A DNA stretch of 64,000 nt from Yamadazyma tenuis (Eukaryota; Ascomycota; Pichiomycetes; Serinales; Debaryomycetaceae), in assembly GCF_029203305.1 (NCBI RefSeq), contig NC_089465.1, positions 868,001-932,000 on the forward strand, written 5' to 3'. The notes under the pieces are model-generated. The model did not search any database and was not told the origin of the DNA. It was given only the letters and a program-made list of their open reading frames with translations. Shown here in pieces: positions 48,101 to 55,479 of the stretch. Both the position numbers and the translations under genes were made by a program. The number at the start of each line of letters is the position of its first letter. The first letter of the stretch is position 1.

Positions 48101-49026
48101 TACCCAATAACACGGAGTATATAATGAGGGCCAACAACCTTGCGACTATGCAAGACTTCAAGAACTCGGTCATTGGCCAGACCCAGGTGGTTACTGCAGT
48201 GTCATTTTTGTGTGCCAATACGTTATCTGTGAACCTTGATCCAAGAACTAGAATTAAGACGGGCAAGTACAACCCTGCGAGAACTTTCACACCCAAAGGA
48301 GCTATTGGAAGTGGATCAGTTGCAACCTCTATCTACTCCATTGACAGTCCTGGGGGATACATGATCTGGGGGATGGTGTTGCCCGATTTGTGCTGGAACA
48401 CTTTTAGTCGATTGAGTGTGTTGAAGGGAAAGCCATATTTCTACGAAAACTTTGACCAAATTTCCTACTATGAGGTCAGTGAAGAGAAGTTGGCTGAATT
48501 GAACACTCAGCTTCTTGCTGGAAGATTAGAGATTGAAACCGAAGAAGTGGAAATTGACTTCAACGAGTACATTAACTTTCTCAAGGATATTGAAGATGAA
48601 GTGAAGGAAATAGACGCAAAAAAGCAAGTCAGTATGGATGCTTTAATTGCCGAAGAAGAAGTGTCCAGAGCCAAATGGTTGAAAGAAATGGAATCAGCAA
48701 AAACAACTACAAGCACTGATCAACTGATTTTGAATGACCCCTCTACTATTAAAGTGATGGCAAACATGGCTGCAAACATTTTTAAAATCAATGTCAAGAA
48801 AGGAGACATAATTACTGGTGAGGATGTTTTGATCATTTTGGAAGCCATGAAGATGGAGATTCCCATGAGAGCCATTAACGAAGAAGAAAGTGATGATGAA
48901 GACGACGGGCCCAAAAAAGAGGCAGCCCACCCATCAACATTGAAGTATGAAGTGTTGGACGTTATTGTAAATGAAGGAGATGTGATGAACTCAGGGGACG
49001 TGTTGATGCTTATCAAAGCTATTTAA
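45175..49026 (+). CDS. Biotin carboxylase-KipA-KipI-biotinyl fusion (urea-carboxylase-like, no allophanate hydrolase)
   Basis: 1283-residue biotin enzyme. Domains: biotin carboxylase (about 1-450; VLVANRGEIACRIIR, the ATP loop STAGGGGMGLK, HIEVQIFGNG); KipA/PxpC-like carboxyltransferase (about 485-790; TTIQDLPGR, LAIQGGLPDVAEYLGSKS); KipI/PxpB-like domain (about 859-1090; DPRTRIKTGKYNPARTFT, IDSPGGYM); coiled coil; and a biotinyl domain with EAMKME (Lys about 1226). The order equals the urea carboxylase half of Dur1,2, but the amidase half is absent. After SPGGY the sequence is MIWGMVLPD, where yeast Dur1,2 has a GRT-P motif as I recall it. Its LamB/YcsF partner suggests a lactam or 5-oxoproline substrate, as for Aspergillus LamA. 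CTG codons occur at 45766 and 46639. Confidence 0.9.
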   Translation: MSQFTKIKKVLVANRGEIACRIIRSCKENGLYTIGIYSTEDCDAMHVVQSDESHLLPGVGANAYINIEEIVKIAIDCKADVVVPGYGFLSENSAFADALENAGIIFAGPSVESVETFGLKHSARVLAEKNHVPVVPGSNLIESDEEAVSRAREIGYPIMIKSTAGGGGMGLKVAYNENELIDSFNEVVSRGQTLFKNLGAFLEKYVEAGRHIEVQIFGNGKGGVVAFGERECSIQRRHQKVIEEAPSPFVVMPTYNHKDLRTKLSRCAIQLASSINYKSAGTVEFLVDDETGEFYFLEMNTRLQVEHGITELIYNVDLMKLMLLQAEYEAKGEVGIPLDVLKSEGSYEVDNDNIAIPSGHAIEVRVYAENPIKNFQPSPGILHLVEYPETALIPGCKLRIDHWVSTGSKISPYFDPLIAKIMVWGPDRQKATKGMIEVLENTKIYGPTNNIDYLTEILKSEAYQSGNTLTSFLNTTFKFEPSLIEFVKLGAYTTIQDLPGREACSAGVPLSGPADPLSFQIANLLVGNKMEEAGLEISLKGPYIKFHAPAVIALAGSHFKFKVNGKAAPMFAAIEVPANSIVKIGDAIGNGQRSYLAIQGGLPDVAEYLGSKSCTPTLNYGGHQGRVIMAGDCIGVVKRSPIKELKFGPQIPTSSLPDVESYDEDSIWTIRCVGGPHDTPGICDRQKLDKFYNTIYSVNLNSNRGCTRLDGQADVFSRPDGRDGGTHPSNILEYPYPTCGISVVGSMMALFGVDGGTLSGFVCISVPIKSEWWKSGQAKVSSKIQFKLISYSDAIKLNNKREAYLEELSSAIRRGSNYPSFDDDLEEYETDDSKLHNTILYHREKTSKLPELSIRQAGEKLVVVDFGIEEFTLVNNGRYKQLETNIHAYDKSSDFSKALIRTEITTGAIGVLFETNKISRKELLEIIIKLEAAIPPTSELKLKSTLYKLPICFDHSALKHCIDRYIHSQRPYAPYLPNNTEYIMRANNLATMQDFKNSVIGQTQVVTAVSFLCANTLSVNLDPRTRIKTGKYNPARTFTPKGAIGSGSVATSIYSIDSPGGYMIWGMVLPDLCWNTFSRLSVLKGKPYFYENFDQISYYEVSEEKLAELNTQLLAGRLEIETEEVEIDFNEYINFLKDIEDEVKEIDAKKQVSMDALIAEEEVSRAKWLKEMESAKTTTSTDQLILNDPSTIKVMANMAANIFKINVKKGDIITGEDVLIILEAMKMEIPMRAINEEESDDEDDGPKKEAAHPSTLKYEVLDVIVNEGDVMNSGDVLMLIKAI

Positions 49027-49074
49027 TTTATATGCAATTTAGATATTTTTCGCACCCCATAATTCAGCTACGAG

Positions 49075-49887
49075 ATGTATTCAGACCCATTCAAAGCGGT
49101 TACCAGAAAGTTATCCGACAATGTGTTGATAGCTTCGGCTCCGTTCAGCATATTCAACAGATTGAGAGTCGGAGCTCGAATGTCCTTGTTCCATTACGAT
49201 GGGAAAGTGGTTGTTTACTCGGCATTTCCCTACGGCAGTGAAGTTGTTAGAGCTCTAAAGGAGCTTACTGGTAAAGACGAATTCGACGTGTCTCACATCA
49301 TCGTGCCCAATAAAGAGCACTACAAGGCAGTGGGAGGATTCAAGCGGGCGTTTCCAAAGGCCAAGGTAATCACTCTGGAAAAGTTCCAAACTGACGAATT
49401 TGAGGTTGACTACAGAATCCCATTTAGTGAAGGTAATAAGGTCCTCGATGAGAAGGCTTTGAAAGCCATTGGAATAAAGGAAGAATCATTTCTTAAGAAC
49501 TTCCAGTTGGTGTTCTTGAGCCGTCACCGTCTAAAGGAATTGGTCTTATATGATAAGAATTCCAAGTTTGTTACTTCGGCAGACTTTGCACTTTCCTTCT
49601 CAAGTGGTCGTGATGGGGTTGAACAGTACGCGGAAGAAACTGGGTGGCCCAAGGGAAGTAATCCATATTCCGGATGGTCTTACTTACTCAGATGGTGTTA
49701 TCCTGGTAACAAACTTTGGGTTAACCAAGTCAACAAGCTGAATATGACAGACACTGAGGAAGGAAGAGCAGGTATTAAGGCCATATACAGTTTAGACTTC
49801 ACTAAATTGATTCCATGTCACGGGAATATTTTGGACGACGGCAAACAAGTACTTACCTCTTACTTCAGTTTCTTGGACACAAAGTAG
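49075..49887 (+). CDS. DUF4336 (metallo-beta-lactamase-like) protein, paralogue 1
   Basis: A 270-residue protein of the DUF4336 family, thought to have a metallo-beta-lactamase-like fold. Seen: a start, MYSDPFKAVTRKLSDNVLIAS; the conserved HIIVPNKEHYKAVGGFKRAF-PKAKV block; LVFLSRHRLKELVLYD; and the terminal LIPCHGNIL. The canonical HxHxDH zinc motif of active lactamase-fold enzymes is not visible, so activity is uncertain. The function of fungal members is unknown to me. It begins only 48 bp after the carboxylase fusion stop codon, so its promoter must lie mostly inside that gene's 3' end. It is about half identical to the next gene by eye. Confidence 0.8.
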   Translation: MYSDPFKAVTRKLSDNVLIASAPFSIFNRLRVGARMSLFHYDGKVVVYSAFPYGSEVVRALKELTGKDEFDVSHIIVPNKEHYKAVGGFKRAFPKAKVITLEKFQTDEFEVDYRIPFSEGNKVLDEKALKAIGIKEESFLKNFQLVFLSRHRLKELVLYDKNSKFVTSADFALSFSSGRDGVEQYAEETGWPKGSNPYSGWSYLLRWCYPGNKLWVNQVNKLNMTDTEEGRAGIKAIYSLDFTKLIPCHGNILDDGKQVLTSYFSFLDTK

Positions 49888-49972
49888 AATAGTAAATCTC
49901 AAATGTATGGTATATTTTGAGAGCGACTTTTTCGGGCAAACATAAATTAATAATCATTATCAGTTTCAGACT

Positions 49973-50785
49973 ATGTATCCAACACCTTTGAAGGCGGTAG
50001 TAAGAAACTTGACAGAAAATGTGGTGATTGCATCAACACCATTTACCAGAGCCGGAATTATCAATTTTGGGGCTCGTATGTCCCTTTTTCACTATAATGG
50101 AGAGGTGATTGTGTGGTCAGCTATTCCATATGGAGATGAGGTGGTCAGGAGCTTGAAACTATTGACCGGCAGAGAAAAAGACTTCAATGTGACGTATTTG
50201 ATTATTCCTGATGCTGAACACACCATGGCTGCCAAGTCGTTCAAGGAGCAATATCCAAACCTTAAAATTATTGGAATGGATGCTGCTGCCAATGCTGTTC
50301 CCGTACCAATCGATTATCCTATTACTTCCAAATATGCTAACAAGTTGATTGATTCTGGTGTCTTGAAGGAAGTCGGCATCCAGGATGAGTCTATCCTTTC
50401 CAATTTCGAGTTTGTCTACTTGCCCAGCCACCGTAACAAAGAGTTGGTGTTATTTGATAAGAACTCCAAGATTTTGTTTGAGGCCGATTTGCTTTTGTGC
50501 TTAGGTCCGAAAGGCACTAAACTCGAACAGTATAGCCCTGAACTAGGATTCCCCGATAATTTCAATCCTCATGGAGGAACTTCATTCTTGGCTGGGTTCA
50601 CCCATCCCGACTCAGGGTTTTTTAAAGGGTTGGTCAATAGACTTGTCAAGTCCAAAGACCTTGAGGTCCGCAAGGGACTTCAAACAATATACAACTGGGA
50701 TTTCACAAAAATGGTTCCGTGCCATGGCAATGTGATTAATGAGGGCAAGCCATACTTTAAGAAGTTCTTTGACTTTGTTAATTGA
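49973..50785 (+). CDS. DUF4336 (metallo-beta-lactamase-like) protein, paralogue 2
   Basis: 270 residues, the same length as its upstream neighbour and colinear with it: MYPTPLKAVVRNLTENVVIAS; GARMSLFHYNGEVIVWSAIPYG; LIIPDAEHTMAAKSFKEQYPN; FVYLPSHRNKELVLFDKNSK; and VPCHGNVINEGK. It clearly arose by tandem duplication. The copies differ most in the middle, where this one has DAAANAVPVPIDYP instead of KFQTDEFEVDYRIP. As in paralogue 1, no HxHxDH motif is seen. The gap to paralogue 1 is 85 bp, with one GATA core (TTATC, 49957-49961). Confidence 0.8.
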   Translation: MYPTPLKAVVRNLTENVVIASTPFTRAGIINFGARMSLFHYNGEVIVWSAIPYGDEVVRSLKLLTGREKDFNVTYLIIPDAEHTMAAKSFKEQYPNLKIIGMDAAANAVPVPIDYPITSKYANKLIDSGVLKEVGIQDESILSNFEFVYLPSHRNKELVLFDKNSKILFEADLLLCLGPKGTKLEQYSPELGFPDNFNPHGGTSFLAGFTHPDSGFFKGLVNRLVKSKDLEVRKGLQTIYNWDFTKMVPCHGNVINEGKPYFKKFFDFVN

Positions 50786-50904
50786 AACATTGTACCACGG
50801 CTAAATAGCTATTTGTATGTATTGTTTAGCCGGGTCCGACGGCTAATGCACTCCGCAATTCAAAATCGCGACCGCATCGTATCTGATTTCATTCACATTT
50901 GACT

Positions 50905-51489
50905 ATGGTGGGAGAAACTTCCAAGTATGAAGAGCACATACACCTGTTAGCAGTGTACCAGGAGTTGTTGGAACAGCACAAGGCATTCAATTTGTCACGG
51001 TTGATCGAAGAGAATTTAAGACCCAACTTAACTGGTGACACATTGATTGGTGATGACAAGATTAACTACAGAGGAAACGGAATCTTTTTTATCGATGATG
51101 CTTTTCTACAGGAGTATGACGACATTGACGAAGTGAAAGACGGAGAATCCAACTTCCTAGTGACATTTTTCCATTTAGGTTCCAAATTGTCTGGTCATAA
51201 TGGGATAGTGCATGGGGGTTTATTAGCCACTCTTCTAGATGAATTGACATGCAGATTAGCATTTCAGAATTTCCATTCGAAAAAGGGTGTCACTGCCAAC
51301 TTGAACATCAACTACAAAAAACCGTGTTTTGTGAATTCGGTGGTGATGATAAAATGTGAATTGTCTAGAAAGAGTGGTAGAAAGTGTTGGGTCAAAGGGT
51401 CTGTGTTTAGTGTTAAAGACAGCGAATTGGAGTTATTGACTGAATGTGAATGCCTTGTCATAGAGCCGAGATGGGTCAAGAACTTGTAG
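50905..51489 (+). CDS. Hotdog-fold thioesterase superfamily protein
   Basis: A 194-residue protein with a PaaI/4HBT-type acyl-CoA thioesterase domain in its second half. The signature is NGIVHGGLLATLLDELTCRLAF, where HGG and the following acidic residue form the active-site helix. THEM4-like core strands follow (TANLNINYKKPCFVNSVVMIKCELSR, then GRKCWVKGSVFS). The first ~75 residues are a fungal extension with no known domain. Substrate and location are unknown. It starts at the ATG at 50905 (the frame before it has none). Last gene of a same-strand run of four; converges on the ASNSD1-like gene. Confidence 0.85.
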   Translation: MVGETSKYEEHIHLLAVYQELLEQHKAFNLSRLIEENLRPNLTGDTLIGDDKINYRGNGIFFIDDAFLQEYDDIDEVKDGESNFLVTFFHLGSKLSGHNGIVHGGLLATLLDELTCRLAFQNFHSKKGVTANLNINYKKPCFVNSVVMIKCELSRKSGRKCWVKGSVFSVKDSELELLTECECLVIEPRWVKNL

Positions 51490-51540
51490 AGCTCGGCATT
51501 ATTTATTCATCTATTTATTTATTTATCTAATGAATCTTTG

Positions 51541-53421
51541 TTACTTTAATTCATCGGTGCCTCTGGCTTTGGCCTGTCCAATCTCGAGTTTTGCACTTTT
51601 GGCTCCGAATTGAATTGCCCGTTTCAACTCGTCTTTGACGAAGTTGAGTCCCATAGTGCCCGCCAACTGCCTGAGAATCCATTTTCTTGTAGGTTTGCTG
51701 ATTGTCTTACCTTTTTTGGTAACAGCCCAATCCAACTTTATCTTGTAATTTGGCTCGATACTGTTAATAACGAGCTTGATGAACTCGTTGTCAAGGTAAG
51801 GGTACCTGAGTTCTTTGCCCCAGGAGCTTATCACTCTATCGTCTCTTCCAAGGTTTCTCTTGTGAATGATCTCTATATCGTGTAGAAGCTGTTTGTTCAA
51901 TTCCTCATATTGTCTCAGTGGATCATCATCTGGCTTGAGTGATGAGAATATAGCCTCGTGCCTGGAATAACCTCCGAATAGCTCATCTGCTCCGAGTCCA
52001 GAGAAAAGCACTTTTGCCAGGGAAATATAATCTTCTACTCTGACGTACTTGTTGGTGTCACTGATGAAGTCTGACCATGATACTTCATAATTTTGCAACT
52101 CTAGTTTCTGACAAGGCACAATATTGTTGCTGGCGAAATAGAACGCAATTGCAATACTCAAGTCCATTTCTGTTTCTTGAGGATACATCAACAGCACCAC
52201 ATTCTTTTTGTGTGTCAACCAAAGCTTATAATCGACATCCACCTGGACTAGTCTCAAGCTGACATTGGTTCCGCTACATTTTTTGGCCAAGTGAAACCAG
52301 GACTTAAAACTGAGCTGTCGGTCAGGACTTTGACTTGCCTTAACGCCGGTTCTTGGGTTATCAAAACCAACGGTCAACAAGTCAATTTTCACGGGAGTTT
52401 TAAGTTCAAGGAAATTCTCGATCAAAAGGGCTGCAATTACAGCACAATCAATACCACCACTGAAGAGAACAGCCAAACTAGCTTCAGTGGCTTGTAACGG
52501 GCAAATTGTTTCTTGTCGTATGAAGCAGGATCTCTTTAAACTCTCATATATGCGATTGACTTGGGTCGTAGGTTCATTATAGTTGAGTATATTGAAGGGG
52601 ACAAGTTCCTCAAATTCCCGTGTCAAAAGTGATACTTCAAGCTTATAGCTTTGGGTAGAGAATTTATAGAGCTTATTGCCTTCACATTCACTGTATAACC
52701 TTTGGGGCACAGACGATATCAAAATTTCGTCTTTGGTTTGCTTGTAGCATAGTGATCTTTTGCCAATACTGTCTCTTCCGAAGAATACACATTGTTCAAA
52801 TTTATCCAAGATACAAAAAGCAAACTCTCCACTCAAAGTCACCAATGCCTTCTTTATTCCATGCTTGACGATTTGATTCAAGAGGAATTCTGTATCATTT
52901 GAAAATTCACATTGGCTGTTGTATAGTTCTCCATTGAACTGAACCACGTATCTATCAGTGAAGACTGGCTGTGATATGAATGGTTGTCTCAAAGAGAGAA
53001 CCGACGAAAACAATTGGACGTTGCTGTCTCCTAAATCAAATTTGTTATACTGAAGGTAATCAGGACCTCTTCCAGCTATTGCAGGTATTAGATGGTTATA
53101 CTCTTCAATGGATGAAGAAAATGTGAGTTCATCTTCGGGTTCTTCTTCGGTGATATCTTTGATTTGTTGAAACACTTCGTCTATCTTTTCCAGATTATCG
53201 ACTTTGACATTGTTCCCAAGTTTTATCAATTGATTATTCAACTGCTTTAGCTTTTCTTGATTGTTTAACTTGTTTAAATCTGTTGCTGACAACCGGAAAT
53301 CCTGTTTGAAAATATTTCGTATCTTGACTGTGTCCTGACACTCCCATACAGAGCTTTGGTTATTGAGACAAGGTGGATGGCCTTGAAACTCGGTGTTTAC
53401 CAAACATAGAATTCCACACAT
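51541..53421 (-). CDS. Asparagine synthetase domain-containing protein (ASNSD1 / YML096W type)
   Basis: 626-residue protein with a class II glutamine amidotransferase domain (MCGI, with Cys2 as nucleophile if processed; AGRGPDYLQY; VVQFNGELYN). An asparagine-synthetase-like ATP-PPi domain follows: LFSGGIDCAVIAALL as the PP-loop, then SGLGADELFGGYSRH and the C-terminal RYPYLDNEF-VKLV-type block. It matches the uncharacterised YML096W/ASNSD1 family, not the true Asn1/Asn2 enzymes. A charged helical insertion (about residues 45-105) interrupts the amidotransferase domain. It is divergent from CNE1. Confidence 0.9.
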   Translation of the reverse strand: MCGILCLVNTEFQGHPPCLNNQSSVWECQDTVKIRNIFKQDFRLSATDLNKLNNQEKLKQLNNQLIKLGNNVKVDNLEKIDEVFQQIKDITEEEPEDELTFSSSIEEYNHLIPAIAGRGPDYLQYNKFDLGDSNVQLFSSVLSLRQPFISQPVFTDRYVVQFNGELYNSQCEFSNDTEFLLNQIVKHGIKKALVTLSGEFAFCILDKFEQCVFFGRDSIGKRSLCYKQTKDEILISSVPQRLYSECEGNKLYKFSTQSYKLEVSLLTREFEELVPFNILNYNEPTTQVNRIYESLKRSCFIRQETICPLQATEASLAVLFSGGIDCAVIAALLIENFLELKTPVKIDLLTVGFDNPRTGVKASQSPDRQLSFKSWFHLAKKCSGTNVSLRLVQVDVDYKLWLTHKKNVVLLMYPQETEMDLSIAIAFYFASNNIVPCQKLELQNYEVSWSDFISDTNKYVRVEDYISLAKVLFSGLGADELFGGYSRHEAIFSSLKPDDDPLRQYEELNKQLLHDIEIIHKRNLGRDDRVISSWGKELRYPYLDNEFIKLVINSIEPNYKIKLDWAVTKKGKTISKPTRKWILRQLAGTMGLNFVKDELKRAIQFGAKSAKLEIGQAKARGTDELK

Positions 53422-53569
53422 TACTGAGAAGTGAGATGAGCAGAAAAATCGATCGCAAGTAGCCTGGTACGAACCATATAGAAGGATTTGAAACCACTAA
53501 AAATGGTGATGTGTCATCAAAACTTCAACTACTATAAACTTTAATCAGTAAGAGATCCCATTATTGGAA

Positions 53570-53653
53570 ATGAGTGTATTTGAAGGTTTGCATAAATTTA
53601 CAGTATTAGAGCAGAACGAGCCGTACATCGCGATGTCGAATTGGAAATTCTAA
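53570..53653 (+). promoter_or_regulatory. CNE1: uORF whose stop codon overlaps the CNE1 start (TAATG)
   Basis: A 27-codon frame opens at ATG 53570, with a second in-frame ATG at 53633 (MSNWKF). Both end at TAA 53651-53653, sharing one base with the CNE1 ATG at 53653. This is a classical termination-reinitiation arrangement. Whether it is transcribed depends on the start site, which I cannot see. Confidence 0.5.
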
Positions 53654-55452
53654 TGATGGCAATGAGAGGTGTGTTGATAATAAGTGCATTGTTTTTGGGT
53701 GTCTCCAGTGTTGAGCATCCTTCTTTTGTGCCATTTGATACTTCTCAGTTAGCAGAATCATCCTTATTTGAACAGTTTTTGTATGGATCTTTAAAAGATT
53801 CTAACTGGCAGGTTTCCAAAGCCAAGAAGGACGACAAATTCTCATATTCTGGAGAATGGGCCATTGAACCAGCATCTAAGTATCCTGGGATTTCTGGTGA
53901 TTCCGGCTTGGTTTTGAAGACTAAGGCTGCCCATCATGCCATATCATATAAGCTTGACACTCCGTTTGATAATACTGATAATGATTTGGTGTTACAATAT
54001 GAGATCAAGACTCAAGATGGTTTGGAATGTGGTGGAACATATATAAAGTTGTTGAACAAAGATTTTGATCAGAGCGGGCCGTTCAGTAGCCAAACTCCCT
54101 TTCAACTAATGTTTGGCCCTGATAAATGTGGATCCAATGATAAAATACATTTCATTATCAACCGAAAGAACCCAATTACAAACACCTACGAGGAAAAACA
54201 TTTAAGTCAAGCCCCTATGTCTAGGTCAACCCAAGTTTCCACCTTGTATACTCTTATATTTAAGAGAAACTCCGACTTTGAAATCAGGATCAATGGACAA
54301 GTGGTAAAAGCTGGTAATGTCCTTAGTAAGCCTCATTTATTGAAACCAAAATTGAACCCTCCAAAGGAGATTGAAGACGCTACAATGAAGAAACCTGATG
54401 ACTGGGAAGATGAAGAGTTTATTTTCGATGAGCTGGTACAAAAACCAGAAGATTATGATGAGAAGTATGCTTCTGCGTTTATACCTGACCCAGAGGACAC
54501 GAAACCTGAAGGCTGGTTGGATGATGAACCTAGCTACATTGTGGATGCATCTGTCAAAAAGCCAGAAGAATGGATTGATGAAGAAGATGGAGAATGGATG
54601 CCTCCCGCACTCAGAAACCCCAAATGTACTGTTGGTTGTGGTGAATGGAAACCCAAGCTCATCTCCAACAAAAACTATAAAGGGCCATGGACTCCTTCAT
54701 TTATCCCCAATCCTCGTTACAAGGGTCAGTGGAGACCTTCCAAAGTGCCCAATCCATACTACTACGAAGACCACCATCCTTCGAATCTCGGGTTAATTGG
54801 AGGTTTAGGATTTGAGTTATGGTCTATGGAAAAAGACATATTGTTCGACAACATTTATCTTGGCCATTCTGTTCAGGAAGCAGAATTAATTGGAAACAAG
54901 ACCTTCATTCCAAAACTAGAAATTGAGCAACTAGATTACGCCCAAAACAGACCAAAAGCTGTCAAGGGACCTTCGCCTCCTCCAAAATCGTTTGAAGAGA
55001 TGTTGAGAGATGAAGAAAACACTTTGGGTGTGAAGCAAATCTTGATTTTCTTTTACTTGATCTTCAAGAGAGAATTTCTCAGTATGCTGGACTTCTATTA
55101 TCAATTCAGAAAAGATCCAGCAAACACTCTTTTTGACTATCCTTTAAAAGCTGCAGTTTACTCTGGAGTTATATTATTTGGTTTCACGTTCTTCTTTGGT
55201 ACCGTTAATGCTGTAGTATTCTATTTGTCAAGATGGTCAGATGCAACCAAGGAATCTATAAATATGGCTAGAGAAGCTGTTGACCGTGATTACGGTCTGT
55301 CGGACTCAGAAGGTAGTGACGAAGAAAGTGAAGATGACTCTAACTCCGAAGGCGTACCAAAGATTTTCGAAATTTCAGCTGAAGGGGATGAATTTGAAAT
55401 AAAGGCAACTTCAACAGAACGGAGACAAACTGAAGCAGTTAAGAGAAGTTGA
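53653..55452 (+). CDS. CNE1: Calnexin, ER membrane lectin chaperone
   Basis: 599-residue ER glycoprotein chaperone. Seen: the signal peptide (MRGVLIISALFLGVSS); a lectin domain with ECGGTYIKLLN and MFGPDKCGSNDKIHFI; and the P-domain with repeats KPDDWEDEE, KPEDYDEKY, TKPEGWLDDEP and KKPEEWIDEEDGEW. The second repeat type follows (NYKGPWTPSFIPNPRYKG and WRPSKVPNPYYYED), then GLGFELWSMEKDILFDNI, a transmembrane helix (about 510-532) and a cytosolic acidic tail. It is longer than S. cerevisiae Cne1 (502), which lacks the cytosolic tail. ATGs at 53653, 53656 and 53662 precede the signal peptide. A CTG at 54433 aligns with a Ser of the next P repeat. Confidence 0.95.
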   Translation: MMAMRGVLIISALFLGVSSVEHPSFVPFDTSQLAESSLFEQFLYGSLKDSNWQVSKAKKDDKFSYSGEWAIEPASKYPGISGDSGLVLKTKAAHHAISYKLDTPFDNTDNDLVLQYEIKTQDGLECGGTYIKLLNKDFDQSGPFSSQTPFQLMFGPDKCGSNDKIHFIINRKNPITNTYEEKHLSQAPMSRSTQVSTLYTLIFKRNSDFEIRINGQVVKAGNVLSKPHLLKPKLNPPKEIEDATMKKPDDWEDEEFIFDELVQKPEDYDEKYASAFIPDPEDTKPEGWLDDEPSYIVDASVKKPEEWIDEEDGEWMPPALRNPKCTVGCGEWKPKLISNKNYKGPWTPSFIPNPRYKGQWRPSKVPNPYYYEDHHPSNLGLIGGLGFELWSMEKDILFDNIYLGHSVQEAELIGNKTFIPKLEIEQLDYAQNRPKAVKGPSPPPKSFEEMLRDEENTLGVKQILIFFYLIFKREFLSMLDFYYQFRKDPANTLFDYPLKAAVYSGVILFGFTFFFGTVNAVVFYLSRWSDATKESINMAREAVDRDYGLSDSEGSDEESEDDSNSEGVPKIFEISAEGDEFEIKATSTERRQTEAVKRS

Positions 55453-55479
55453 ACTATATTTACTTCGATTCTTATATAT

